Counted from the stretch's first letter, positions 24,268 through 32,605 are shown. The stretch: 34,289 nt of DNA from CAZEDK01 sp964511025 (GCA_964511025.1 CAZEDK010000017.1:1-34289); one strand, 5' to 3'. Notes: generated by a model not told the origin, from the sequence alone. Program-made: numbers and translations.

Positions 24268-26055
24268 ATGAAAATACTCACATATAAAGATAGCTTAATC
24301 GTCGCAGGGATACTTGGAGCTGTGGCAGGCGCGGCGCACTTATATGACGGATGTCAAACTCCTGCTCCAGAAAAAGTTGTAGAGACGAGTAATGATATAA
24401 GAGGTCAATGCGCTGGTCAATTGGGATGGATGAAAGAAAATCCCAAAGGTCGTGCTGAACTAAGTACGGCATTACAAGATTGCAGCCCTGAATCATGTCA
24501 ACCGGCATCTTTCGTGGATTTCTTTCATCGAAACTGGTTTGAACCGGAACCAACATCGCCGTCCAAATGCGCGGAACAATTAACAACCGACTGGCTATGC
24601 GGGTTCGGATCGCATCAGTCTGAAAAAGCTAGTGATCTTTTTGTGCCGTCTCCCAATCCATATGTCGATGTGCAATGGAGCAATGATACTATAGCATCTT
24701 ATATAGCACCTCCCACTACAGTGAACCAACAATGCCTGCCATTTTGGTCAGAAATATTTTCCGCGGCAAGTCCCAAGACGTCATCGTCTAGTACACAATC
24801 TGACATCAAAAAAATCACGGAGCGAATAGTTGAGGAAGCAGACATAAGAGTAAACGCACCCAATCCATCAGAAGCAGCCTCGTCAGCATTAGAAACACTG
24901 AAACAAGCAAAGACAATAGGTGAGATATTCGTAATTATTGATAATCTGAAAGAAGTTGGGCTATACACGGAATTAGATATTGCTGAAATAAACACAATTT
25001 TGCCAGAGGCCAATGAATCCGATAGCATGGACACGTCAGAATTAGACTCTATAAAGCAAGATTTGCTCTCAATAGTACAGGCAGCAATATCAGAAACTGC
25101 CCAAACAGATCTGGATTTGCATAATGGAGGCCAGGTATCTCGGATATTAGACAATATAAGCCGTCTATCTTCCTTACTAAACCGCGCTAAATACAATGAG
25201 ATTATCACACTCGCGCATGTAGCGGAATCAGTTCAAGTTGTTCCTATAATGGAGAGCGAAATATTATTTCACAGCTTTGATCCGTATTTTTTGTTGTCCC
25301 GATATCTTCCAAAACAATCGACTGAGTTCACCACCGCATCACTCGAACTAGATCAAGTAAGCAGGGAAGATTTAAAGCTATTAGAAAAGTTGTGGTATAT
25401 AAACATAGCTCTAGAGTATGCCGAACAAGGCGTATCATTAGATAAATTTATGCTAGTGACCGTGCCATATTGTAGTCAACTTGACGCACAAGAAATAACC
25501 AATCAAGCAATAGTAGATCTTTTCTTCTTATATAACTTAAAAGCAACTGAGGAAGAGACTGCTAACCGGCAAATCGCAGAAATTATTGCGTTCTTAATGT
25601 TGCAGTATAAATCAGTAGATGAAGTGAAGGAGATAATAACAGATGACAAGATATTCTCGCTAATTACAAGGTTATACACGATAAATAGGACATTAGAGCA
25701 GAGAGACTATAAATCTGCCACTACGGTAAATATTCAGTACATGGTCAATTTCGCAGAACACATTGAAAGCGTTATCGGTACGGACATGTCTCAGTCTTTG
25801 TTTATAAATGAGATCTGGCAGATTTTCAAATTCTATTACGAGCACCCAGATTTACAAAATGCGTTTCAAGACAAAGATTTTTTACGCAATATAATCGCAT
25901 TAAACAGGGGTTTAACAATGGCGGAAGATGTATTGGTGTATTTTGCATACAATCCTAAAAAGCTTACCGTATCAGTCACTAATAAATTACTATCGGATTA
26001 TCGGAGGGGCGCTGAGCTATCGGTCGAACTGGCGCTCAAATCTATCAAATCATAA
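24268..26055 (+). CDS. large exported or membrane-anchored protein, unknown
   Basis: 595 aa from the ATG at 24268; a TTG 15 nt upstream in frame is less likely. The N-terminus (MKILTYKDSLIVAGILGAVA) is a hydrophobic anchor or signal, followed by Cys-containing text (GCQTPAPE). Residues ~25-170 contain several Cys (RGQCAGQLGW, QDCSPESCQP, SKCAEQL, WLCGFG), suggesting an extracytoplasmic disulphide-bonded region. The rest is helical and acidic without clear motifs. Codon choice looks less AT-biased than the neighbours, with more GCG, CGG and TCG, so it may be acquired or under different selection. It has its own promoter. No family recognised. Confidence 0.75.
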   Translation: MKILTYKDSLIVAGILGAVAGAAHLYDGCQTPAPEKVVETSNDIRGQCAGQLGWMKENPKGRAELSTALQDCSPESCQPASFVDFFHRNWFEPEPTSPSKCAEQLTTDWLCGFGSHQSEKASDLFVPSPNPYVDVQWSNDTIASYIAPPTTVNQQCLPFWSEIFSAASPKTSSSSTQSDIKKITERIVEEADIRVNAPNPSEAASSALETLKQAKTIGEIFVIIDNLKEVGLYTELDIAEINTILPEANESDSMDTSELDSIKQDLLSIVQAAISETAQTDLDLHNGGQVSRILDNISRLSSLLNRAKYNEIITLAHVAESVQVVPIMESEILFHSFDPYFLLSRYLPKQSTEFTTASLELDQVSREDLKLLEKLWYINIALEYAEQGVSLDKFMLVTVPYCSQLDAQEITNQAIVDLFFLYNLKATEEETANRQIAEIIAFLMLQYKSVDEVKEIITDDKIFSLITRLYTINRTLEQRDYKSATTVNIQYMVNFAEHIESVIGTDMSQSLFINEIWQIFKFYYEHPDLQNAFQDKDFLRNIIALNRGLTMAEDVLVYFAYNPKKLTVSVTNKLLSDYRRGAELSVELALKSIKS

Positions 26056-26093
26056 TTTATTATGCATGGTTAATATTATTTATTGTTATTTAA

Positions 26094-28373
26094 ATGTTCT
26101 GCCAACTAATTGTACAAACATCGCTAAGTAGCAGACTGGGCGAACTCACTTACTCTGTCCCTGATTTTTTGCAATCAAAAATTCAAATAGGATCAATTGT
26201 AAAAGTATCGATGAGGGATAAAAAATATAACGCAATAGTCATTAATTTGTTAGAAAATCAACCAAGCAATTCAAGATTCCTGTCCGAATTGGACAAGGTG
26301 GGCAAAATCAAAGATGTTGAACAAATTATTTATTCATATCCACTGCTTTCAAAACAACAAATTCAATTAGCTTATCACATTAGCAATTATTATTGCTGTT
26401 CACTATACAAAGCTATCTGCTTATTTCTTCCAAAAAAAATATGGGATGGAACACATAAAGAAGAAAGAGAAACTTATTTTGCAATATCGCCCGATTATGA
26501 TTTAAATATAAAAGATTTTTTAAATAAAGAAGGAAAACGATCAAAAAAAATGGCGGACATCTTAATTGAAATTCTAAAACATTCATCCACAGTCAGCCAA
26601 ACTAAACTTATTGAACAAAAAAAATATTCACCACAAAGCATAAAAAAACTAATCGAAAAAGGATTCATCACAACAGAAAAAGGAATGCTTATAGCTCCAA
26701 ATATGCATTCAATTGGCACAAAAAAAGAAGATTTGCATTTAAGTGAAGAACAAAAACAAGCTATCAAGGCTATAAAAAATTCAAATCAAAATATTTTTCT
26801 AATTCATGGAGTCACAGGATCAGGCAAAACGGAAATATATTTGGAACTCGCAAAAGAAGCTGATAAAGAAAATTTTCAAACCCTCATTTTGGTTCCTGAA
26901 ATATCTTTAACTCCACAATTTATCAAATATTTCCAAAATGAATTTCCTGACAATATAGCGATAATTCATTCCAAACTAAGTGAAGGCGAAAAATGCCAAC
27001 AGTGGCTAAGAATTAGATCCAATGAAGTAAAATTAATAATCGGCTCAAGATCGGCTTTATTCTCTCCATTTCAAAATCTTAAATACCTAATAATCGACGA
27101 AGAACATTCTTGGACATACAAACAAGATCAATCTCCCAGATACCACGCAAGAGACCTCGCCATAGAAATAACAAAGCAAAGCTTAATACTTAATACCAAC
27201 CCCTTAATACTTAATACCAACCCCTTATCCCTAATCCTAGGCTCCGCCACTCCATCAATAGAAAGCTACCAAGCCGCACAAAAAGGAGATTTTGAATTAA
27301 TTGAACTACACAACAGAATAAATAATACAAAACTTCCAAAAACACATATTGTAGATCTTCGGAACGAATTGAAATCAGGTAATTTTTCTATATTTTCAAA
27401 TTTACTTCAAGCAAAATTGATTGAAACTTTTCAAAACAAAAAACAATCAATCCTATTTCTCAACAGAAGAGGTTCAGCCAGTTCAGTAATCTGCAGAGAC
27501 TGTGGCTATAGCCCAAAATGCAAAGTCTGCATCACTCCTCTAACATATCATGAAGTAAAAACTAATAGCTTACAGCTAAAAGCTAAAAGCTACTTACAGT
27601 GTCATTACTGCAATTTAATTCAAAACATGGAGGCTCTTTGTACAAATTGCCAAAGTCCAAAAATCAAATTTGTCGGCATAGGAACAGAAAAAATCGAACT
27701 GGAAATAAAAAAATTATTACCAGTTGCCAAAGTTGCCAGAGCAGATAGCGATACTATTACTAACAAAAATGCTTTTCGCAAAATTTATGAAGCAATGAAA
27801 AATCATGAAATTGATGTGCTCGTTGGAACACAGATGATAAGCAAGGGACTACATCTTCCAAAGGTTACTTTGGTTGGGATAGTGCTTGCCGATCTCGGGA
27901 TTAATATTCCAGATTTTCGTGCTCAAGAAAAAACTTTTCAATTAATTACACAAGTTGCGGGTCGTTGTGGTAGAGCAGATAACAAAGGCGAAGTTGTCAT
28001 ACAAACATACTGTCCTGAAAATTTTGCAATCAATGTAGCTGCAAAACATGATTACAAAGCTTTTTTTTCAGAAGAAATCAAAACCAGAAAAGCATTAAAT
28101 TATCCTCCATTTGGAAGTATTACAAAATTAATTTATAGCAATACAGATAAATACGCATGCGAAAAAGAGAGTCAAAGAATTTATGATCAAATCAGAAATC
28201 TCAATCAAAAAGATATTAGCAGTTACTTAACAGAACCAATATATCCAAGACTTCATGGCAGATATCATTATCATATCTGGATGAAAGGTGACAAAACTGT
28301 ATTACAAAAAATCCTCCAGCATCTTGGACTTCAAGATGGCTGGAGGATTGACGTGGATCCTATAAATATTTAA
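26094..28373 (+). CDS. priA: primosomal replication helicase PriA
   Basis: Restarts stalled replication forks as a 3'-5' DNA helicase. The N-terminal 3'BD is VQTSLSSRLGELTYSVPDFL. Walker A is GVTGSGKT (239-246), DEEH is at 335-338 and GSATPS at 383-388. Eight zinc-binding Cys are at 467, 470, 476, 479, 503, 506, 516 and 519. The C-terminal helicase motifs are LVGTQMISKGLHLPKVTLVG and QVAGRCGRAD, and the end is WRIDVDPINI. The 759-aa length is normal to slightly long. Two inserts look repeat-derived: residues 362-379 (two copies of a 7-residue unit) and about 489-500 inside the zinc region. The 3' coding end contains the terminator of the convergent lipoprotein gene and overlaps it by 4 nt. 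Confidence 0.96.
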   Translation: MFCQLIVQTSLSSRLGELTYSVPDFLQSKIQIGSIVKVSMRDKKYNAIVINLLENQPSNSRFLSELDKVGKIKDVEQIIYSYPLLSKQQIQLAYHISNYYCCSLYKAICLFLPKKIWDGTHKEERETYFAISPDYDLNIKDFLNKEGKRSKKMADILIEILKHSSTVSQTKLIEQKKYSPQSIKKLIEKGFITTEKGMLIAPNMHSIGTKKEDLHLSEEQKQAIKAIKNSNQNIFLIHGVTGSGKTEIYLELAKEADKENFQTLILVPEISLTPQFIKYFQNEFPDNIAIIHSKLSEGEKCQQWLRIRSNEVKLIIGSRSALFSPFQNLKYLIIDEEHSWTYKQDQSPRYHARDLAIEITKQSLILNTNPLILNTNPLSLILGSATPSIESYQAAQKGDFELIELHNRINNTKLPKTHIVDLRNELKSGNFSIFSNLLQAKLIETFQNKKQSILFLNRRGSASSVICRDCGYSPKCKVCITPLTYHEVKTNSLQLKAKSYLQCHYCNLIQNMEALCTNCQSPKIKFVGIGTEKIELEIKKLLPVAKVARADSDTITNKNAFRKIYEAMKNHEIDVLVGTQMISKGLHLPKVTLVGIVLADLGINIPDFRAQEKTFQLITQVAGRCGRADNKGEVVIQTYCPENFAINVAAKHDYKAFFSEEIKTRKALNYPPFGSITKLIYSNTDKYACEKESQRIYDQIRNLNQKDISSYLTEPIYPRLHGRYHYHIWMKGDKTVLQKILQHLGLQDGWRIDVDPINI
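27183..27224 (+). repeat. 21-bp direct repeat x2 inside priA
   Basis: Two perfect adjacent 21-bp units, each TTAATACTTAATACC followed by AACCCC, encode the seven-residue unit ILNTNPL twice. The TTAATACTTAATAC part is the same text as the octamer array at 1-54. Confidence 0.95.
28310..28349 (-). terminator. lipoprotein-gene terminator inside priA
   Basis: A 17-bp stem (28310-28326 with 28332-28349, one bulged base, 5-nt loop). Read on the minus strand it is followed by a run of six T residues. It lies about 20 nt beyond the lipoprotein stop, inside the priA codons for its conserved C-terminus. On the plus strand no T run follows, so it should act only for the minus-strand gene. Confidence 0.88.
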
Positions 28374-28786
28374 ACTCCTTTCATTAATTTTTCAAATTCG
28401 TCTAAATCCATACCACAAGATTCTTTTGCTTTAGTTTTTGTTGCTTCTTTGACAGCTTCATCATTTTCATATTTCTTAGCTATTTCTTGAAATTCAACTT
28501 CGTCTTTGAATCCATATTTACTTAGAATTTTAGTCATATTTTCTTGAATTTCTGTTTGCTTAGTTTGTGCGTCTTCTTGTAATTTTTGGATTTCTTCCGG
28601 AGTCATTGTTTTTGCCTTTTCGATTAAATCCTGAGGATTAAATTCATCCAAAAAAGCTTTCGCAAGACATGCAGCTTCTGAAGTAGCTCCAACTACCCTA
28701 TCAGATTCTGATTGTTTACATCCAACAGCAAAAAAAGCAAGACTTAGAATCAACACAGAAAGCAAAACAGCTTTTTTGATTTTCAT
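28370..28786 (-). CDS. small putative lipoprotein
   Basis: 138 aa. The signal peptide (MKIKKAVLLSVLILSLAFF) ends in the lipobox AVGC with Cys23 as the modified residue. The mature part is a charged helical protein (TPEEIQKLQEDAQTKQTEIQ), with Cys in AACLAKAF and a C-terminal KESCGMDLDEFEKLM that could form a disulphide. It is probably attached to the outer face of the membrane. Function unknown. Its presence implies that an active Lgt exists somewhere, which matters because the Lgt-like protein at 12396-13175 lacks key residues. It is divergent from trpS, with a terminator within priA. Confidence 0.85.
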   Translation of the reverse strand: MKIKKAVLLSVLILSLAFFAVGCKQSESDRVVGATSEAACLAKAFLDEFNPQDLIEKAKTMTPEEIQKLQEDAQTKQTEIQENMTKILSKYGFKDEVEFQEIAKKYENDEAVKEATKTKAKESCGMDLDEFEKLMKGV

Positions 28787-28815
28787 GAGTGAAAAATTAA
28801 ATAATACGCTAGATG

Positions 28816-28842
28816 TTTATATTGATTAAATATTTAAGTCAA
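28816..28842 (-). promoter_or_regulatory. candidate lipoprotein-gene promoter
   Basis: On the minus strand TTGACT (28837-28842) is followed 15 nt later by TATAAA (28816-28821), the same boxes and spacing as before rpsT. The ATG is 30 nt further on. Confidence 0.5.
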
Positions 28843-28967
28843 AAAAACAAGCTAGACGAATAAATAGAAATATAGCCTCATTTGATTGCTATTTTGAATG
28901 TTAAATCTTATTTTATGTACAGATAATATTATTAGGTCTCTACTGCCAATTATAAATTTAAAATCAA

Positions 28968-29936
28968 ATGAGAATCCTATCTGGAATGCAACCATCGGGT
29001 ATAGCACATTTGGGTAACTACCTTGGTGCAATGAAACAGCACATTGAAAGAACCAATAACTCTGCAAATGAATGCTTCTATTTCATGGCTAATTATCATG
29101 CACTAACAACGGTAAAAGATGGGAAAAAATTAAAAGAAATGACTTTCAATCTTGCAATGGATTACATTGCATTAGGCGTCGACAAAGACAATACTGCGTT
29201 TTTTAAACAAAGCGATATACCTGAACATACAGAACTTTGCTGGATATTAAATTGCATAACACATATAGGTTTTTTGGAGAGAGCACATGCATGGAAAGAT
29301 GCAAACGCAAAAAGGAAAAAAGAAATTTCAGCAGGTCTCTTCATATATCCAATACTTCAAGCGGCTGACATATTGATTTACAAACCGAATCAAGTGCCGG
29401 TTGGGCAAGATCAGAAACAACACATTGAAATGTGTAGAGATATAGCAATGAAATTCAACCAAACATGGGGAGAAATTTTTCCACTGCCTCAGCCATTGAT
29501 TGAGAAAGAAGTAGCAGTAGTACCTGGAACAGATGGCGAAAAAATGAGTAAAAGTTACGGCAATACAATAGAAATGTTTGCCGAAGAAAAAATTTTAAAA
29601 GCGCAAGTTATGGCCATTATAACCGATTCAACTCCACTGGAAGCAGCAAAAGATCCAACAGGCTGTAACGTTTTTAAACTATACAAACTTCTTGCAAACA
29701 AAGATGAAATAAAAAATATGGAAAACAAATATAAAAATGGTGGATTTGGATATGGTCACGCCAAAATGGCACTTTTTGAAAAAATTCTTGATTACTTCAA
29801 AGAATCTCGCATAAAAAGAGAAAAACTCAAAAACAACAAAGATTATATAGATCAAATTCTGCAACAAGGTGCAATCAAAGCTAGAAAAATCGCGACAGAA
29901 ACAATGGATGAAATAAGAAAAAAATGTGGACTTTGA
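28968..29936 (+). CDS. trpS: tryptophanyl-tRNA synthetase
   Basis: Charges tRNA-Trp. Class I synthetase: the start RILSGMQPSGIAHLGNYLGA contains the HIGH-equivalent HLGN at 14-17. The middle block GQDQKQHIEMCRDIA binds Trp and the adenylate, and KMSKS is at 192-196. Length (322 aa) is standard for bacterial TrpS. The stop is TGA right after the usual C-terminal helix, good evidence that UGA is a stop in this genome. The ATG is preceded by AAATCAA, no Shine-Dalgarno. A 24-bp perfect palindrome follows 2 nt after the stop. Confidence 0.97.
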   Translation: MRILSGMQPSGIAHLGNYLGAMKQHIERTNNSANECFYFMANYHALTTVKDGKKLKEMTFNLAMDYIALGVDKDNTAFFKQSDIPEHTELCWILNCITHIGFLERAHAWKDANAKRKKEISAGLFIYPILQAADILIYKPNQVPVGQDQKQHIEMCRDIAMKFNQTWGEIFPLPQPLIEKEVAVVPGTDGEKMSKSYGNTIEMFAEEKILKAQVMAIITDSTPLEAAKDPTGCNVFKLYKLLANKDEIKNMENKYKNGGFGYGHAKMALFEKILDYFKESRIKREKLKNNKDYIDQILQQGAIKARKIATETMDEIRKKCGL

Positions 29937-29938
29937 TT

Positions 29939-29962
29939 CCATAAATTAATATTAATTTATGG
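29939..29962. other. 24-bp perfect palindrome after trpS
   Basis: CCATAAATTAAT followed by its exact reverse complement, directly behind the trpS stop and about 30 nt before the next gene's promoter. No T run follows on either strand. It could be an mRNA 3' end hairpin or an operator for the ATPase gene. Confidence 0.85.
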
Positions 29963-29992
29963 AGTTGCATTCCTCAGATTATATTTAATGTA

Positions 29993-30022
29993 TTGATTTT
30001 GTATCCACAAATTTGCTATAAT
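29993..30022 (+). promoter_or_regulatory. promoter TTGATT-18-TATAAT
   Basis: TTGATT (29993-29998) and perfect TATAAT (30017-30022) with an 18-nt spacer. The ATG of the ATPase gene follows 22 nt after the -10, so the 5' leader is only about 15 nt. Confidence 0.8.
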
Positions 30023-30044
30023 TAATGTAAACTCATTTAAAATT

Positions 30045-31169
30045 ATGCGAATTAATAGATTTTATGAATTAGAAAAATTAATCAAAAAAGGCAAAGTTTT
30101 AATAATATATGGAGCAAGACAGGTTGGGAAAACTACATTTGTAGAAGATTTTCTGTCAAAAACAAAATTAAAATATAGATTTGATTCCGGCGACAACATC
30201 AAAGTACAAAATATTTTAAATTCGGAAGATTTTGAAAAGATTATTGAATACGTAGGGAACAATGAATTGCTAATTATCGACGAAGCTCAAAATATAGAAA
30301 AAATTGGAATTGGGCTGAAGATAATAATCGATCAAATTAAAAATATTTATGTTATCGCAACAGGCTCGTCTTCTTTTGATTTAGCAAACAAAACCGGAGA
30401 ACCTCTGACTGGCAGAAAACGTACAATAACTCTATACCCTATATCACAAGTCGAATTATTAGAAATGTATGGAAAATTCGAATTAAAAGAAAAATTAGAT
30501 CATTTTGTAATATTCGGCTCTTATCCGGAAGTTATAACTGCAAAAAACAAAACCGAAAAAATAGAAATTTTAAACGAAATAATTAATTCTTATTTACTAA
30601 AAGACATATTGAGCCTAGAAAGAGTTAAAGGCTCTAAAATAATACTAGACCTATTAAAATTACTAGCATTCCAAATTGGCAGCGAAGTTTCACTCAATGA
30701 ATTGGCAAATAATTTAAATATAGACGTAAAAACCGTCCAAAGATACTTAGATCTACTTGAAAAAGCATTTATTATAAAAACTTTAAGTGGTTTTAGTAGA
30801 AATTTACGAAGTGAAATAAATAGAAAAAATAAATATTATTTTCTGGACAATGGAATTAGAAATGGAGTGATTTCACAATATAATGAACTGGAGGATAGAA
30901 ATGACATAGGACAACTTTGGGAAAATTTTCTAATCGTGGAAAGATTAAAAAAATGTAGCTATAAAAAAATATATGGTTCAATGTATTTTTGGAGGACATA
31001 CAGTGGTCAAGAAATTGATCTAATTGAAGAACGAGATGCGCATTTGTATGGATTCGAATTCAAATGGAGACAAGACAAATTCAAAGAACCAAAAGAATTT
31101 CTTGAAACATATAAAAATAGCTCAATTCGACTTATCAACACAAAAAATTACTTGGACTTTATTACCTAA
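30045..31169 (+). CDS. AAA ATPase with DUF4143-type C-terminus
   Basis: 374 aa. The N-terminal AAA_14 ATPase domain has Walker A GARQVGKT (23-30), Walker B LLIIDEAQ (75-82) and a sensor stretch IATGSSSF. It continues with the family segment TGRKRTITLYPISQVELLE. A winged-helix-like region follows (SLNELANNLNIDVKTVQRYLDLLEKAFII). The C-terminal DUF4143 part (about 260-374) carries RTYSGQEIDLIEE and GFEFKW, a PD-(D/E)xK-like arrangement. Such proteins are widespread in CPR and archaea, occur in many copies and are often horizontally exchanged; their role is unclear. It has its own strong promoter and a very short leader, and is convergent with the second AI-2E gene. Confidence 0.9.
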   Translation: MRINRFYELEKLIKKGKVLIIYGARQVGKTTFVEDFLSKTKLKYRFDSGDNIKVQNILNSEDFEKIIEYVGNNELLIIDEAQNIEKIGIGLKIIIDQIKNIYVIATGSSSFDLANKTGEPLTGRKRTITLYPISQVELLEMYGKFELKEKLDHFVIFGSYPEVITAKNKTEKIEILNEIINSYLLKDILSLERVKGSKIILDLLKLLAFQIGSEVSLNELANNLNIDVKTVQRYLDLLEKAFIIKTLSGFSRNLRSEINRKNKYYFLDNGIRNGVISQYNELEDRNDIGQLWENFLIVERLKKCSYKKIYGSMYFWRTYSGQEIDLIEERDAHLYGFEFKWRQDKFKEPKEFLETYKNSSIRLINTKNYLDFIT

Positions 31170-31174
31170 AAATA

Positions 31175-32239
31175 TCATTCCAACAATTCTTTATATTCCA
31201 ATTTATAAATATGTACAAAAGTGAGTGCTAATGAGAGTACGTAAGGAGCAATAACAAGACCCGAAAGTCCCATCACAAAGAATCCTCCAATAATTGATAA
31301 AAAAGTTAGAAGAGGGTGAATATGAGCTTTTTCACCGATAATAATTGGTTTAATAAAATTATCCACAGTACCAACAAGAACTGAACACCAAATAATTAAA
31401 AATACGCCTGCGACAGCATGACCATTAAAAAACAAGATAATTGCCGCTGGTATCCATATCACTGTAGAACCAATATATGGAATAATTGAAAAAATACCAA
31501 TGACAGTACCCCAAAAAACAGCGTTCTCAATCGATGCAATTGCAAAACCAATACCACCAAGAAAACCCTGAATAATTGAAGCCCCAAAAACTCCATATAG
31601 TATACCCTTACTCATTTTAGATAACTTTTCAAACATTTCTTCCCTATATCTCTTTGCCATCGGCAATAAACTTTTCATCTGATTAACAAAATAATTGCCA
31701 TCTCTAAATAAAAAGAACAAGGAAAGAACAAACATGAAAAGCTGAAAAAGCACTATAGATAACTGCTTAGCAATGCCTGTCGTCTTATTAACAAGATATT
31801 GACTGAAATTTTGCGCGGAAGAACTAATCAAAGAAACAATATCTTGTGTCTTGATTGGAAATACTAAAGAAATATCATCAACAAATTTTCCAATAAAAGT
31901 TGAAGACAACATTGAAGGCAACAGTTTAAAATCTATTTCATTAATTTTTGATTCCAAAAACTCATACGTATTTACTGCCTGTTGACTTAAATAAAAAACA
32001 AAAAAAGTTATTGGCAAAAGTACTATAGACAAAACTATAAATGTACTGAGAGCTGAACTAAAATTTTTATTTTTTATTTTTGCTGTAAAAAATTTATGAA
32101 TTGGATAAAAAGCAACTACAACAACAGAAGATATAACTACAACCGGCAAAAAAGGTTTTATAAAAATAAACAACATAAGCAGAGTTGTCAGCATTGAAAC
32201 AACAATGAAAATTTTCGCCGTATCTTGAAGCCGATTCAT
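31175..32239 (-). CDS. AI-2E family transporter (PerM-like), paralogue 2
   Basis: 354 aa. It shows the family layout: N-terminal helix pair (LLMLFIFIKPFLPVVVISSV), a helix ending in YLSQQAV, a long amphipathic segment (about 85-160), then the conserved C-terminal helices with IIQGFLGGIGFAIASIENAV, SIIPYIGSTVIWIPAAIILF and VDNFIKPIIIGEKAHIHPLL. It is clearly diverged from paralogue 1 at 9777-10994 and lacks that protein's ~50-residue charged N-terminus. The substrate is unknown. The stop is TGA. It is convergent with the ATPase gene, with a 5-nt gap. Confidence 0.9.
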   Translation of the reverse strand: MNRLQDTAKIFIVVSMLTTLLMLFIFIKPFLPVVVISSVVVVAFYPIHKFFTAKIKNKNFSSALSTFIVLSIVLLPITFFVFYLSQQAVNTYEFLESKINEIDFKLLPSMLSSTFIGKFVDDISLVFPIKTQDIVSLISSSAQNFSQYLVNKTTGIAKQLSIVLFQLFMFVLSLFFLFRDGNYFVNQMKSLLPMAKRYREEMFEKLSKMSKGILYGVFGASIIQGFLGGIGFAIASIENAVFWGTVIGIFSIIPYIGSTVIWIPAAIILFFNGHAVAGVFLIIWCSVLVGTVDNFIKPIIIGEKAHIHPLLTFLSIIGGFFVMGLSGLVIAPYVLSLALTFVHIYKLEYKELLE

Positions 32240-32249
32240 AGCTTTTTGT

Positions 32250-32279
32250 TTTATAATTTAATTTTACAGATTTTTTCAA
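32250..32279 (-). promoter_or_regulatory. candidate promoter of AI-2E paralogue 2
   Basis: On the minus strand TTGAAA (32274-32279) is followed 18 nt later by TATAAA (32250-32255), about 10 nt before the ATG. This would give a nearly leaderless mRNA, so a start further upstream is also possible. Confidence 0.4.
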
Positions 32280-32328
32280 ACCCAAACGCGATTTTACATC
32301 TAAAATTCAAAATTAAAAAGCCAAAGAC

Positions 32329-32356
32329 TAGACTTTAAAAAAAAATTTGCTAGAAT
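32329..32356 (+). promoter_or_regulatory. promoter of the structured RNA
   Basis: TAGAAT (32351-32356) is preceded at 16 nt by the weak -35 TAGACT (32329-32334). The start near 32363 fits the folded RNA that follows. Confidence 0.5.
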
Positions 32357-32362
32357 ACAGTT

Positions 32363-32603
32363 TGTTTGGTGCATGAATTTCTGTTTAAGGAGCCGTAACG
32401 AAATAACTTATACAGATAAGGTGTCAGAAAGCGTTTAGATTTGGCTTTTTTGATTGAATGAAATTGGAAGTCTAGCCTTAGCTACAGTGAGAATTTCATG
32501 ATTGAAAAAAAGTCAAAGATGAATGCTTAATGCGCCTTAGGTGTGAAAGTTATTTCGTTACGGCTCCTAAGGAGATTGCTCGGCCAAAACGAGTTTTTTT
32601 TTT
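32363..32603 (+). ncRNA. rod-shaped structured RNA, 6S-like, or pyrG leader
   Basis: The core 32388-32568 (181 nt) folds into one long rod. The closing helix is 22 bp without mismatch (32388-32409 with 32547-32568). Above it are 7 bp (32417-32423/32533-32539), 6 bp (32430-32435/32522-32527), 12 bp (32440-32451/32506-32517), 8 bp (32458-32465/32492-32499) and an apical TAGC-CTTA-GCTA hairpin. Near-symmetric internal loops separate the helices. Size and shape are those of 6S RNA, which mimics an open promoter and sequesters RNA polymerase. A terminator follows directly. It could instead be a cis-acting leader of pyrG, whose ATG lies 2 nt after the T run. The structure is seen; the 6S identity is inferred. 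Confidence 0.65.
32578..32603 (+). terminator. terminator between the structured RNA and pyrG
   Basis: A short GCTCG/CGAGT stem (five pairs including one G-U) with a 7-nt loop is followed by a ten-T run ending at 32603. The T run is separated from the pyrG ATG (32606) by only two bases, so read-through is required, or a start within it, to express pyrG. Confidence 0.75.
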
Positions 32604-32605
32604 CG

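Noticed and set aside
32388..32568. Reading the 22-bp inverted repeat before pyrG as a second MITE.
   Set aside because: The arms stay paired through most of the interior, no clean target duplication flanks them, and a promoter and terminator bracket the unit; kept as an RNA, with the MITE option named as a refuter.
32568..32574. TAAGGAG upstream of pyrG as a Shine-Dalgarno site.
   Set aside because: It is 31 nt from the ATG, beyond working distance, partly paired in the RNA rod, and upstream of the terminator.
32543..32605. Upstream GTG start for pyrG adding 21 residues.
   Set aside because: It would translate the closing helix of the structured RNA and the terminator; CTP synthases start at the NTKYIFVTGG position.
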